This document shows, piece by piece, positions 36,505 to 45,506 of a stretch of DNA of 64,000 bases (its first letter is position 1; every line of letters starts with the position of its first letter). This DNA is from Hymenobacter citatus. Lineage in GTDB: Bacteria > Bacteroidota > Bacteroidia > Cytophagales > Hymenobacteraceae. The translations under genes were made by a program, and so were the position numbers. The notes below the pieces were generated by a model. It ran no database searches and was not told where the DNA came from. It was given only the letters and a program-made list of their open reading frames with translations. The stretch is from assembly GCF_014333615.1 (NCBI RefSeq), contig NZ_JACSCY010000010.1:100064-164063 (forward strand), given 5' to 3'.

Positions 36505-36993
36505 CTACTTCATATTCACGAATTGCAGAGGCTGGCCGATATCGGTGCGGCGCAGCAGGGCAATGACGGCTTGCAAGTCGTCAATCTTCTTGCCCGATAC
36601 GCGCACTTGCTCATCCTGCATCTGCACCTCTACTTTCAGCTTGGCATCTTTGATAGCCTTGCTGATTTTGCGGCCCGTATCTTTATCAATACCGGCGCGC
36701 ACCTTCACGGTTTTCTTCACCAGGGCACCGCTGGCTTGCTCCTCATCCGTAAAGTCGAGGGCCGTGCCGTCGATGCCCTGCTTCACTACGCGGGCCAGCA
36801 GAATATCTTCCAGGGCCTTCACGCGCATAGAGTTTTCGGAGCTGAGCTGGATGGTATTGGCTTTCTTATCCAGCTCGATACCGCCTTTGGTATCGCGCAG
36901 GTCGTAGCGCGTTTGCAATTCTTTTTTGGCTGTATTCACCGCGTTTTCGAGTGTTTGCGGATCTACTTTGCTCACAATGTCGAAAGAAGGCAT
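36505..36993 (-). CDS. yajQ: YajQ-family nucleotide-binding protein
   Basis: A 162-residue cytoplasmic protein of the YajQ family. The start MPSFDIVSKVD, the KGGIELDKKANTIQL stretch and the C-terminal LRRTDIGQPLQFVNMK are characteristic. Some members bind cyclic di-GMP and act with a transcription factor; others bind nucleic acids or phage proteins. ATG at 36993 gives the family start; a longer frame upstream has no similarity. A TACCTTTG element lies 57 bases upstream on the - strand. Confidence 0.95.
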   Translation of the reverse strand: MPSFDIVSKVDPQTLENAVNTAKKELQTRYDLRDTKGGIELDKKANTIQLSSENSMRVKALEDILLARVVKQGIDGTALDFTDEEQASGALVKKTVKVRAGIDKDTGRKISKAIKDAKLKVEVQMQDEQVRVSGKKIDDLQAVIALLRRTDIGQPLQFVNMK

Positions 36994-37049
36994 AAGGAAA
37001 TGAGTACTAGAAGGGTAAGAAAAAGGAACTACAGGCTGAATGCGGGCGC

Positions 37050-37057
37050 CAAAGGTA
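37050..37057 (-). promoter_or_regulatory. Putative -7 element for yajQ
   Basis: TACCTTTG on the - strand fits TANNTTTG at a reasonable distance from the yajQ ATG. No clear -33 TTTG is seen. Confidence 0.35.
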
Positions 37058-37122
37058 GGCGTTTGCCCGCAGGCCGCTTGTAGGCCAAAGATGCGTTGTA
37101 CGTAATTTTTATCTTCGCTGCC

Positions 37123-37569
37123 ATGTCTGTTTCCTCGCCCCGCACCGCCGCCGATTTTGCCGCCTATTACCAGCTGCGCTACCAAGTGCTGCGGGCGCCC
37201 TGGCAACAGCCGCCCGGCTCGGAGCGCGCCCCCGACGACGACGCCCATACTACCCTGCACGCGCTGCTGCGCTACCCTACCCCCGATGGGCCGGTAGTAG
37301 CGGTGGGTCGGCTGCACCCCTCGGCCCCAGGCCAAGCACAAGTGCGCTTCATGGCCGTCGATCCGGCCTACCAGGGTAGGGGCCTGGGCCGACAGGTACT
37401 ACATTTCCTGGAAGCTGGCGCCCGACAGCAGGGCCTTACAGAGTGCATCCTGCACGCCCGTGCTACGGCAGTGCCGTTTTACGAGGCGGCCGGCTATACC
37501 GTGGTGGCACCGTCGCACACGCTGTTCGGCAACGTGCCGCACTTTCTGATGCGCAAGTCGCTGCGCTAA
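37123..37569 (+). CDS. GNAT-family N-acetyltransferase
   Basis: A 148-residue GNAT acetyltransferase. The acetyl-CoA-binding motif A is VRFMAVDPAYQGRGLGRQVL, followed by motif B with ILHARATAVPFYEAAGYTVV. The overall pattern resembles the ElaA/YjdJ-like short acetyltransferases; the acceptor is unknown. ATG at 37123 is chosen over an upstream TTG at 37096. The gene is divergent from yajQ. Confidence 0.9.
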   Translation: MSVSSPRTAADFAAYYQLRYQVLRAPWQQPPGSERAPDDDAHTTLHALLRYPTPDGPVVAVGRLHPSAPGQAQVRFMAVDPAYQGRGLGRQVLHFLEAGARQQGLTECILHARATAVPFYEAAGYTVVAPSHTLFGNVPHFLMRKSLR

Positions 37570-37711
37570 GCTACCGGGCTACCTCCTACCCCGCGTTGGC
37601 TGGACAGCCTACGCCAGCAATCGAATCATGTATCGTTCAACTATTCTTCCTTCCGGGGGTTGAATAGAGAGCGTGGGACTTTCACGCCTTCTTTTTCTCG
37701 ATACGAAAAGC

Positions 37712-38785
37712 ATGAACGATAATAGAATTGCCCTGATTGTGGGCGCCAGCGGCATCATTGGTAGCAACCTGGCCACCGAGCTGCTCGCCACCAACTGGAC
37801 CGTGTACGGCCTAGCGCGCCGCCCCCCGCAGCACCTCGCCGGCCTCCACCCCGTGGCCGCCGATTTGCTGGAGCCAGCCGCCCTGGAAGCAGCCCTAGCC
37901 GATGTGCACCCTACCCACGTGTTCATCACCACCTGGATGCGGCAGGATACGGAGGCCGAAAACATTCGTGTGAATAGCGCGCTGGTACGCAATATCCTGG
38001 CGGCGCTTTCGCCGAAGGGCACCGTGCAGCATGTGGCGCTGGTTACGGGCCTGAAACACTACCTGGGGCCGTTTGAGGCGTACGCGAAGGGCGGCACCCT
38101 GCCTCCTACCCCGTTCCGGGAAGAGCTGCCCCGGCTCGACATCGAGAACTTCTACTACGCCCAGGAAGATGAGGTATACGCGGCGGCGGAGCGCGACGGC
38201 TTCACCTGGAGCATCCACCGCCCCCACACCATCATTGGCAAGGCCGTAGGCAACCTGATGAATATGGGCACCACGTTGGCCGTGTACGCCAGCATTTGCA
38301 AGGAAACCGGCCGGCCGTTTCAATGGCCCGGCTCCGAAGCGCAGTGGAATGGCCTTTCGGATGTAACCGACGCCCGCATTATTGCCAAGCAACTGGCCTG
38401 GGCCGCTACCACCGACGCCGCCCGCAACGAAGCGTTTAATATCGTGAATGGCGACTATTTCCGCTGGAGCTGGCTGTGGCCACGCCTGGCGGCCTGGTTT
38501 GGGGTAGAAGCCGCCGGTTTCGATGGCACCGTGCACCCGCTGGAAGCCCAGATGACCAACGATGCCGACCTATGGCGCGATATGGCCGCCCGTTACCAAT
38601 TGGCTATACCAGAGCTACACCAGTTGGCCTCACCCTGGCACACCGACCTCGACCTGGGCCGCCCCCTGGAGGTGATGACCGACATGAGCAAGAGCCGCAA
38701 GCTGGGTTTCCTGGTATACCAGCCCACCGAGGAATCATTCTTCGACCTGTTTGCGCAGCTGCGCAACGACCAGATTATTCCGTAG
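37712..38785 (+). CDS. PRISE-type SDR reductase (progesterone 5-beta-reductase / iridoid synthase-like)
   Basis: A 357-residue atypical short-chain dehydrogenase. The NADP-binding motif GASGIIG is at 11-17. Family-specific motifs are TGLKHYLGPF (with the conserved Lys) and NFYYAQEDEVY with Asn146-Phe147-Tyr148-Tyr149, the signature of the PRISE group that reduces activated C=C bonds of enones. HRPHTIIGKAVGN also fits. Bacterial members act on a range of small enones; the natural substrate here is unknown. ATG at 37712 gives a normal N-terminus; a longer frame begins 39 bases upstream. It is followed by a terminator. Confidence 0.88.
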   Translation: MNDNRIALIVGASGIIGSNLATELLATNWTVYGLARRPPQHLAGLHPVAADLLEPAALEAALADVHPTHVFITTWMRQDTEAENIRVNSALVRNILAALSPKGTVQHVALVTGLKHYLGPFEAYAKGGTLPPTPFREELPRLDIENFYYAQEDEVYAAAERDGFTWSIHRPHTIIGKAVGNLMNMGTTLAVYASICKETGRPFQWPGSEAQWNGLSDVTDARIIAKQLAWAATTDAARNEAFNIVNGDYFRWSWLWPRLAAWFGVEAAGFDGTVHPLEAQMTNDADLWRDMAARYQLAIPELHQLASPWHTDLDLGRPLEVMTDMSKSRKLGFLVYQPTEESFFDLFAQLRNDQIIP

Positions 38786-38854
38786 TTACTACAGCTGTTG
38801 ACTGCATACCAGACAGGTATACACAAGCAGTAACTAGTTGTATAAAATAAACCG

Positions 38855-38889
38855 AAAGCGCCGGCTTCCTAGTGGAAACCGGCGCTTTT
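38855..38889. terminator. Bidirectional terminator
   Basis: AAAGCGCCGGCTTCC pairs with GGAAACCGGCGCTTTT around a short loop (one bulge), with A- and T-flanks. It serves the converging reductase and NYN-domain genes. Confidence 0.85.
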
Positions 38890-38917
38890 GTATGACAAGC
38901 TAAACCGAAGTTAGGGC

Positions 38918-39931
38918 TTACAGGCGGTCGGGCGAGCCGGCAGATTCGTGCTCCTGCTCCTCGTCATCTTCGTACTCGTCGCCATCTTCCATCTGCGGGG
39001 GCTGCACTTTGCGTACGTTGCGGGCGCAGTCCTCGTCGCGGTGGTTGCGGCCTACGGTGAATTCCACCCAGTCGCCTTCGTTCAGGTCGTTGAAGTCGCC
39101 CTCGGCCATATCAGCATAGCTGAAGAACAGGTTGTTGGGCGGCATCACCACGAAGCCGAAACCGTTTTTCAGGTTTTTGATGGTGCTAATGCCCACCGTG
39201 CCTACCGGACCGGCTGCCGTGGGGCCCGTGGGGCGTACGGGCTTCAGGGTAGAGGTAGGGTAGGTAGTAGGCTCCGACTGGGCCACAAACATATTCTCGA
39301 TCAGCTCCTCGTTGGTCGACAGGCCTTGGTCGATGATGTCGTGCATGTCTACCGGGTAGGTGGCGCTGCTAAGCAGTTGCTGCGAGGCGCGCGTTACACG
39401 GTTTTCGCCTTTATAGTCGGTGTATTTGAAGTCCCAGTTCAGCAGCATCACGCGGGTGCCTAGGGTGTTCAGCTTCTTGATGAGGGGGGCGTAGTCGCTG
39501 TCGCCAGCAATCAGCACCACCACATCGAAGCTCTTGTACATGGCCAGCTCGTAGGCTTCCAGCGAGAGCCACACATCAATGCCTTTTTCCTGCAACCGGC
39601 CGTCGCGGGTTTTCAGGGGCATGTAGTGCGTGTTGATGCCCAGGTTCATGAGGATATCGTCGAACAGCCGGTCGTGGAACAGGCGGTCCTTGTCGCGGGC
39701 TTCGGTGGCGCTCAGGCGGCCACGGAAAAAGTGCGAATCAATGATCTGACTCAGGCGTACGTCTACGTCTTCTTCTTCGGCTACTTGCTGCCGGATAAAC
39801 TCGTGCAATCCCTCCAGGCTAATACGGGCCTTACGGTCGTGCTGGAAGTAGTAGTAATCACTGATTTTAAGGAAATAATTGCCATCGTAAAAGACGCCTA
39901 TCCTAACCAGAGGGCTATTAATCTGATTCAT
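38918..39931 (-). CDS. NYN-domain (LabA/DUF88) protein with C-terminal cold-shock-like domain
   Basis: A 337-residue protein. The N-terminal NYN domain (about 8-190) is a PIN-like nuclease fold with acidic residues in VFYDGNYF, KGIDVWLSLEAYE and LIAGDSDYAPLIKKL. A linker of Thr/Pro/Ala leads to a cold-shock-like nucleic-acid-binding domain at about 245-305 (GTVGISTIKNLKNGFGFVV, NLFFSYADM, GDWVEFTV), and the C-terminus is highly acidic. The combination points to RNA binding and possible RNA cleavage. ATG at 39931 is chosen over an upstream start that would add a hydrophobic leader. Function in the cell is not known. Confidence 0.85.
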   Translation of the reverse strand: MNQINSPLVRIGVFYDGNYFLKISDYYYFQHDRKARISLEGLHEFIRQQVAEEEDVDVRLSQIIDSHFFRGRLSATEARDKDRLFHDRLFDDILMNLGINTHYMPLKTRDGRLQEKGIDVWLSLEAYELAMYKSFDVVVLIAGDSDYAPLIKKLNTLGTRVMLLNWDFKYTDYKGENRVTRASQQLLSSATYPVDMHDIIDQGLSTNEELIENMFVAQSEPTTYPTSTLKPVRPTGPTAAGPVGTVGISTIKNLKNGFGFVVMPPNNLFFSYADMAEGDFNDLNEGDWVEFTVGRNHRDEDCARNVRKVQPPQMEDGDEYEDDEEQEHESAGSPDRL

Positions 39932-40529
39932 AAAGCAAAAAATTGTGTGTGCGCAAAATGAGGTGTGAGTAAGAAAAAGAGAACGGGCAAACAACAGGAG
40001 GTACTTGTGTTGCGGAAGTACCAGGTCAAATATACAAGCTGAACTGTGTAAAATTATTCATATTGATTACTAAGTAATTACTGTAGAATATCAAGCTACG
40101 CTACATACTATTGCTGTAGCTTGATTTCTGAGGTATCTGGCAGAAGTGATATGCTTCGGTAAGGAGTACTATACGAGATGATGCATGGATGAAGATTGAA
40201 AGACCACGCATAAATTCTGTCTCATACCTACTCTAGGTATATTCACTTAGCAATCTGCAAATTAAAGCAAAATCCAACCTATTTCGTATATGCCATTAGC
40301 TATATATAAATTTACTTCACGCGACCTTCCTTTCAACTATCCGCCACAAATCTAGCTGGTTCCTGTATTATTATAGTAATATATTTTTAGCTTTTCCAGT
40401 ATAAATCCAGTTTCTGCTACATCAGCTTCCCCCCGTTTCACTTTATCCTACCTGCTCTACGCACTCCAATTCCACCAAGCAATGTTGTGCAGTAGGTGTC
40501 AGCCACTCAGCACAGGCCTCAAACGCAGC
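39932..40529. other. AT-rich non-coding gap of about 600 bases
   Basis: No credible gene, tRNA or strong hairpin is visible. The stretch is AT-rich throughout. It lies upstream of the NYN gene and downstream of the DUF457 gene, both on the - strand. Only a promoter for the NYN gene is expected here; a small RNA cannot be excluded. Confidence 0.55.
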
Positions 40530-41270
40530 TTAGAAAGACATATTGCCTAATACCAGACTCAGCACCAGCGCAGCATAGCCCAGGCAGATAGCCACTTCCA
40601 ACGCGTTGCCACTCGCAGAGCCCGTACGGATCAGCGGAATCTTGAAGCAGGCATCGGTGAGAGGCATCAGCCATTTCACACCAGCTTTGGTGAGCGAATC
40701 GGCCACAAGGTGCGAGAGGTAGCCGGCGCCCGCAAACCACGCTACCCCGTGCCAACCCAGAGTGTAGTTGGCCAGGTGCCCGATGTACGTCCAGAGGCCC
40801 GCCGCCCACAGGGTGTGCGTCCAGGAGCGGTGGCTGGTGAAGGGCGCTACCGACACAAAGGCCCCCAGCATGCTCAACCACAGAAACTCGGTGTAAAACC
40901 CGGCTACTATCGTGCATAAGCCTGTGAACAGCAACGCTAGCCGCCGCACAGAATTACCTTGCATGGCTGCTCCAATTAGCCCAAAGGCCAGCGCCGCCGT
41001 GAACCCCATGCGCCGGTCGGGGCCGAGGGGTAGGAGAAAATGGGTGTAGACGGCCAGGGCCGCGCCAGCCAGCACAAAGGCCCAGCGCACGTACTGCTGC
41101 ACAAAGCCCAGGCGCTTGCTCAGGCGGGAGTTGGGGTGGTCGAGGTCGGGGGCGAGGGAGGAAAAACCCGCCAGCGCAATGCCGGCCACCGAGAAGGGCA
41201 CGTGGGGAACAAGTCCGGCGACGGCCACGCCGGTAATCAGGCCAATGGCCAGGTGAGAAGATCCGCGCAA
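40530..41270 (-). CDS. DUF457/YdjM-family membrane-bound metal-dependent hydrolase
   Basis: A 246-residue polytopic membrane protein of the YdjM/DUF457 family. Conserved metal-site motifs are HLAIGLITG near the N-terminus, PDLDHPNS at about 41-48, HRSWTHTLW in the middle and GYLSHLVADSLTKAGVKWL towards the C-terminus. E. coli YdjM is in the SOS regulon, but the enzymatic reaction is not established. The gene stands alone between an AT-rich gap and a palindromic repeat. Confidence 0.88.
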   Translation of the reverse strand: MRGSSHLAIGLITGVAVAGLVPHVPFSVAGIALAGFSSLAPDLDHPNSRLSKRLGFVQQYVRWAFVLAGAALAVYTHFLLPLGPDRRMGFTAALAFGLIGAAMQGNSVRRLALLFTGLCTIVAGFYTEFLWLSMLGAFVSVAPFTSHRSWTHTLWAAGLWTYIGHLANYTLGWHGVAWFAGAGYLSHLVADSLTKAGVKWLMPLTDACFKIPLIRTGSASGNALEVAICLGYAALVLSLVLGNMSF

Positions 41271-41350
41271 GGAGAGATACTACTAGTATAAATAAACCAC
41301 GAAGATACCGGCGCGGCCGTTACTGAACTAAGCTGTGAGCTAAAAGCTAA

Positions 41351-41480
41351 AGCTAGTTCCCCTCCTTTTTTAAGGAGGGGCTAGGGGTGGTTCCATACCT
41401 CAGAACGATACTAGTTCTAGTTTTCTAATTCTAGTCAGACCACCCCTAGCCCCTCCTTGAAAAAAGGAGAGGAACTAGTT
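41351..41480. repeat. Palindromic element, ACCCCACCCCC-like family, divergent copy
   Basis: Arms at 41351-41391 and 41439-41480 carry AACTAGTTCCCCTCC / AAGGAGGGGCTAGGGGTGG and its complement, with internal CTAGTT words in the loop. It resembles the elements at 17804-17967 and 48340-48439 but lacks their terminal ACCCC and their CCGGGAGAGG core. Confidence 0.8.
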
Positions 41481-41539
41481 TCTAGCGCATACTACGAGGC
41501 TTTGCGCAGCACAATATTTTCAAGTATGCGCAGGCGGTG

Positions 41540-41767
41540 CTAGAAATCGGTAAACTCGTCTAGTTTCTTTTCTATTTTCTCCAGCCGTTGGTCTATGCGC
41601 TGGACGTTCTGACGAATATCAACTACGTGCTCGGTCAGCGTACCAGTAAGCCGATTTATAGTCATGAGTAGGCGGTCGTTGTTTTCCTGATTCTCCCGCC
41701 GCATTGCCCGCATTTCGATTAGGATTTCGGCTGCCCCCAGCGGAAGGTTTTCGTTATGATCGGCCAT
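41540..41767 (-). CDS. Small coiled-coil protein, unknown function
   Basis: A 75-residue protein starting MADHNENLPLGAAEILIEM and continuing as an uninterrupted heptad-like helix (IRQNVQRIDQRLEKIEKKL). There is no signal peptide or known domain. ATG at 41767 is preferred over a longer frame because the upstream part overlaps the mfd promoter region and is not helical. A small oligomeric scaffold or toxin-antitoxin-like role is possible but unsupported. Confidence 0.6.
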   Translation of the reverse strand: MADHNENLPLGAAEILIEMRAMRRENQENNDRLLMTINRLTGTLTEHVVDIRQNVQRIDQRLEKIEKKLDEFTDF

Positions 41768-41918
41768 AGTTGAATAGAGACAATCCGTTTTGTTAAGATA
41801 CGGCAATTGCTGCGGTGGCGCTTGCCAGCCGCGCCGGAAACTTTCGCTGCGCGGTTGCGGTATTGCTACTACCATATCCTACGCGTGCCCGACCGGAAAT
41901 TCCTTCCGGCCGGGCTTC

Positions 41919-41926
41919 TACCTTTG
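41919..41926 (+). promoter_or_regulatory. Putative -7 element for mfd
   Basis: TACCTTTG fits TANNTTTG and lies 25 bases before the TTG start of mfd. The -33 region shows no clear TTTG. Confidence 0.4.
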
Positions 41927-41951
41927 CCCTCCCTCCTAGCTATATCCTGTT

Positions 41952-44900
41952 TTGAAGGTTACTGACTTCCTCCAGCTTTACCGCCTCGACCCAACCGTGC
42001 TGACGGTAGGCGCCCGCCTGAATCCGGCCACGCTTCGCTCCCTCAAAAAAGCCGAGGCCGCCGACACGCCCCTACCCCGCCTACACCTGCGCGGGCTGGT
42101 AGGCAGCCAGGACGCGGTGCTGGCCGCCGCCCTGCACACGCTCTACCCCGAGCAGCACCACCTGTTTATCCTGCACGACAAGGAGGAAGCCGCCTACTTC
42201 CTGGCCGACTTGCAGCACCTGCTGCCCCAGGCCGAGCCGCTGTTGTTCCCCAGTTCCTACAAGCGCCCCTACGAGTTCGACGAGACAGAAAACGCCAACG
42301 TGCTCATGCGCGCCGAGGTGCTCAACCGCCTCAGCGGCAGCAAGGGTAGCAAAGGCCAGAAACCCGTGGAGCCTACCCCCGAAGTGGAGGAAAAGCTAAC
42401 AGCCAACAGCCAACAGCTAACAGCTCAGGACGCCGGCGCCCTCATCGTCACCTACCCTGAGGCGCTGTTCGAGAAGGTTATCAACCGCAAGAGCTTGGTG
42501 GCGAATACATTTTCTATCCAGACGGGCGAGAAGCTGGACGTGAACTTCATCGGGGAGATGCTGGGCGAGTACGACTTCGAGCGGACGGATTTTGTGTACG
42601 AGGCCGGGCAGTACGCCGTGCGCGGGGGCATTGTGGACATCTTCAGCTACGCCAACGAGCTGCCCTACCGCATCGAGCTGTTCGGGGATGAGGTGGAGAG
42701 CATCCGCACGTTCAACCCCGAAACGCAGCTGTCGGTGGAGCGCAAGGCGCAGATCAGCATCATCCCCAACGTGCAAACCAAGCTGCTGCACGAAACCCGC
42801 GAGGCCTTCCTGGATTTCCTACCCCGCAACCTGACCGTGTGGGCCAAGGACGTGCGCCTGACTCTGGACGTGGTAGACGAGTCGTTCGACAAGGCCGATG
42901 CGGGCTTTCAGCGGTTGCTGGAGTCGGCGGGCGGCACGCAGATTGTGAGCAAGCCGGCCGATTTGTTTGAAACGGCCAAGACCTTCCGCAAGCAGCTCGA
43001 AAACTTCGCGGTGGTGGAGTTCGGCAAGCGCTTTCACTTCAAGACCGGGGCCGAGGAGTTTGCCTTCACGGCCAAGCCCCAGCCCAGCTTCAACAAGGAG
43101 TTTCCGCGCCTGCTCAAGAATCTGCGCGACTACCAGCAGCAGGGCTTCACCAGCATCATCGCGGCCGACTCGGTGCGGCAGGCCGACCGGCTCCGCACCA
43201 TCTTCGACGAGCTGGACAACAACGTGCAGTTTCAGCACCTGCTGCTGGCCCTGCGCGAGGGCTACGTAGACGATACGCTGAAGCTGACCGTGTATACCGA
43301 CCACCAGCTGTTTGAGCGCTACTACCGCGCCCAGGAAACACGCAAGTTCAGCAAGAAAAAGGCCCTGACCCTCAAGGAGCTGCGCACCCTGCAACCCGGC
43401 GACTACGTGGTGCACCAGGACCACGGCATTGCGCGCTTTGCGGGGCTGATGCAGGTGGACATCAACGGGCAGTTGCAGGAGGCTATCCGGCTGGTATACC
43501 GCGACGACGACGTGCTGACCGTGAGCATTCACGCCCTGCACAAGATTGCCAAGTACAGCGGGGCCGAGGGCACGCCGCCTACCATGAGCAAGCTGGGCTC
43601 GCCGGAGTGGGAAAACAAGAAAAAGGCCGTTAAGAAGAAGGTGAAGGACATTGCGGCCGAGCTGATTCGGCTGTACGCCAAGCGCAAGACCGCGCCGGGC
43701 TTCGCCTTCGCCAAGGATTCCTTTATGCAGGCCGAGCTGGAATCGAGCTTCATCTACGAGGACACGCCCGACCAGGGCAAGGCCACCGAAGACGTGAAGC
43801 ACGACATGGAGCAGCCCCACCCCATGGACCGCCTGGTGTGCGGCGACGTGGGCTTCGGCAAGACCGAGGTAGCCATTCGGGCCGCGTTTAAGGCGGTGGC
43901 CGATGGCAAACAGGTGGCCATCCTGGTGCCTACCACCATCCTGGCCATGCAGCACTACAAAACCTTCCGCGACCGGCTCGCCGATTTGCCCGTGACGGTG
44001 GAGTACGTGAACCGTTTCAAGAGCACCAAGCAGATCAAGGAAACGCTGGGTAGGGTGGCCGAGGGCAAGACCGATATTCTCATCGGCACGCACCGCCTCA
44101 CCAACAAAGACGTGCAGTTCAAGGACTTGGGCTTGCTGGTGATTGATGAGGAGCAGAAATTCGGGGTGAAGACCAAGGACAAGCTGAAGGAGCTGAAGGT
44201 GAACGTGGACACGCTCACGCTTTCGGCTACGCCCATTCCGCGCACCCTGCACTTCTCTTTGATGGGCGCCCGCGACCTGAGCGTCATTGCTACCCCGCCG
44301 CCCAACCGCCAGCCGGTGCAAACGGAGCTGCATGTGTTTGACGAAGTGCTGGTGCGCGACGCCATTTCGCGGGAGCTGAAGCGCGGCGGGCAGGTATTCT
44401 ACGTGCACAACCGCGTGAAAGACATTGAGGAACAGGCCGCTATGATCTTGCGCCTGGTGCCCGATGCCCGCGTAACCTACGTGCACGGCCAGATGGACGG
44501 CGACTCGCTGGAAAAGCGCATGATGAAGTTTGTGGACGGCGAGTACGACGTGCTGGTGAGCACCACGCTCATCGAGTCGGGCCTGGATATTCCCAACGCC
44601 AACACCATCATCATCAACCGCGCCCACATGCACGGCCTCTCCGACCTGCACCAGATGCGCGGCCGGGTAGGGCGCTCCAACAAAAAGGCGTACTGCTACC
44701 TGCTCACGCCGCCCGTGGCTGGCCTACCCTCCGACGCCCGCAAGCGCCTGAGCACGCTGGAAGAATTCTCGGACCTGGGCGCGGGCTTCAACGTGGCCAT
44801 GCGCGACCTCGACATTCGGGGTGCGGGCAACCTGCTGGGCGGCGAGCAGTCGGGCTTTATCAACGACCTGGGCTTTGAAACCTACCACCAGATCTTGGAC

Positions 44901-45464
44901 GACGCGGTGCAGGAGCTGAAGGAAACCGAGTTCCGCGACCTGTTCCTGGGCGACACCACCGGCCGCCTCCAGGAAGCCGCCGGCGCCAAAGGCCCCAAGG
45001 AGTGCAACGTGGAAACCGACCTGCAAATCCTGATTCCGGACAGCTACGTGAGCAGCGTGTCGGAGCGCCTGCAACTCTACAGCAAGCTCGACCGCGTGAA
45101 GGACCCCGAGGCCCTGCGCAAGCTGGTGGCCAGCATCGTGGACCGCTTTGGCCCCCTACCCGCCGAGGTAGAGCAGCTGGCCGACATCGTGAAGCTGCGC
45201 TGGCAGGCCTGCCGCGTGGGCTTCGAGAAGGTGACGCTGAAGAAGAACGTGCTGAAAGCCTACGTGCCCGCCACCAACAACGAGGCCTACTTCCAGGGCG
45301 ACCAGTTCGGCACGGTGCTCAACTACGTGCAAACCCACCCCCGCACCGCCACCATGAAGGAGCGCAAAGAACAGCTCATCATCACCATCGACGACGTGCA
45401 GAACGTGCAAGCGGCGAAGCGGGTGCTGAGTGAGTTGGGGAGTGAGGAGAAGGTAGGGGTGTAG
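41952..45464 (+). CDS. mfd: Transcription-repair coupling factor Mfd
   Basis: A 1170-residue Mfd that removes RNA polymerase stalled at lesions and recruits UvrA. The UvrB-like N-terminal domain is followed by the polymerase-interacting domain (LQPGDYVVHQDHGIARFAGL), a helicase core with Walker A GDVGFGKT at 631-638 and DEEQ at 732-735, the TRG region and the C-terminal inhibitory domain. The start is TTG at 41952. About 30 residues near 131-161 look like an insertion; the DNA there contains a 7-bp-period repeat (42394-42425) that also occurs between genes. A large antisense open frame over the gene is a codon-usage artefact. Confidence 0.96.
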   Translation: MKVTDFLQLYRLDPTVLTVGARLNPATLRSLKKAEAADTPLPRLHLRGLVGSQDAVLAAALHTLYPEQHHLFILHDKEEAAYFLADLQHLLPQAEPLLFPSSYKRPYEFDETENANVLMRAEVLNRLSGSKGSKGQKPVEPTPEVEEKLTANSQQLTAQDAGALIVTYPEALFEKVINRKSLVANTFSIQTGEKLDVNFIGEMLGEYDFERTDFVYEAGQYAVRGGIVDIFSYANELPYRIELFGDEVESIRTFNPETQLSVERKAQISIIPNVQTKLLHETREAFLDFLPRNLTVWAKDVRLTLDVVDESFDKADAGFQRLLESAGGTQIVSKPADLFETAKTFRKQLENFAVVEFGKRFHFKTGAEEFAFTAKPQPSFNKEFPRLLKNLRDYQQQGFTSIIAADSVRQADRLRTIFDELDNNVQFQHLLLALREGYVDDTLKLTVYTDHQLFERYYRAQETRKFSKKKALTLKELRTLQPGDYVVHQDHGIARFAGLMQVDINGQLQEAIRLVYRDDDVLTVSIHALHKIAKYSGAEGTPPTMSKLGSPEWENKKKAVKKKVKDIAAELIRLYAKRKTAPGFAFAKDSFMQAELESSFIYEDTPDQGKATEDVKHDMEQPHPMDRLVCGDVGFGKTEVAIRAAFKAVADGKQVAILVPTTILAMQHYKTFRDRLADLPVTVEYVNRFKSTKQIKETLGRVAEGKTDILIGTHRLTNKDVQFKDLGLLVIDEEQKFGVKTKDKLKELKVNVDTLTLSATPIPRTLHFSLMGARDLSVIATPPPNRQPVQTELHVFDEVLVRDAISRELKRGGQVFYVHNRVKDIEEQAAMILRLVPDARVTYVHGQMDGDSLEKRMMKFVDGEYDVLVSTTLIESGLDIPNANTIIINRAHMHGLSDLHQMRGRVGRSNKKAYCYLLTPPVAGLPSDARKRLSTLEEFSDLGAGFNVAMRDLDIRGAGNLLGGEQSGFINDLGFETYHQILDDAVQELKETEFRDLFLGDTTGRLQEAAGAKGPKECNVETDLQILIPDSYVSSVSERLQLYSKLDRVKDPEALRKLVASIVDRFGPLPAEVEQLADIVKLRWQACRVGFEKVTLKKNVLKAYVPATNNEAYFQGDQFGTVLNYVQTHPRTATMKERKEQLIITIDDVQNVQAAKRVLSELGSEEKVGV
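42394..42425 (+). repeat. AACAGCC/GCTAACA repeat inside mfd
   Basis: The stretch reads as GCTAACAGCC, AACAGCC and AACAGCTAACAGCT, roughly 7-bp units. Its complement uses the same GCTGTTA/GCTGTTG words as the intergenic tract at 52692-52752. It is in frame and encodes LTANSQQLTA. Confidence 0.7.
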
Positions 45465-45469
45465 CAAAT

Positions 45470-45504
45470 AAAAAAGCCATCATTCTTAAAATGATGGCTT
45501 TTTT
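45470..45504. terminator. Bidirectional terminator between mfd and the NACHT gene
   Basis: AAAAAAGCCATCATT pairs with AATGATGGCTTTTTT around a five-base loop. It ends three bases from the NACHT stop codon and five bases after the mfd stop, and works on both strands. Confidence 0.93.
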
Positions 45505-45506
45505 AT

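Noticed and set aside
42819..44651. A 610-codon open frame antisense to mfd
   Set aside because: It lies wholly inside mfd, is rich in His/Val/Gln/Leu as expected from the reverse complement of GC-rich codons, and shows no domain. Mfd motifs are certain on the other strand.
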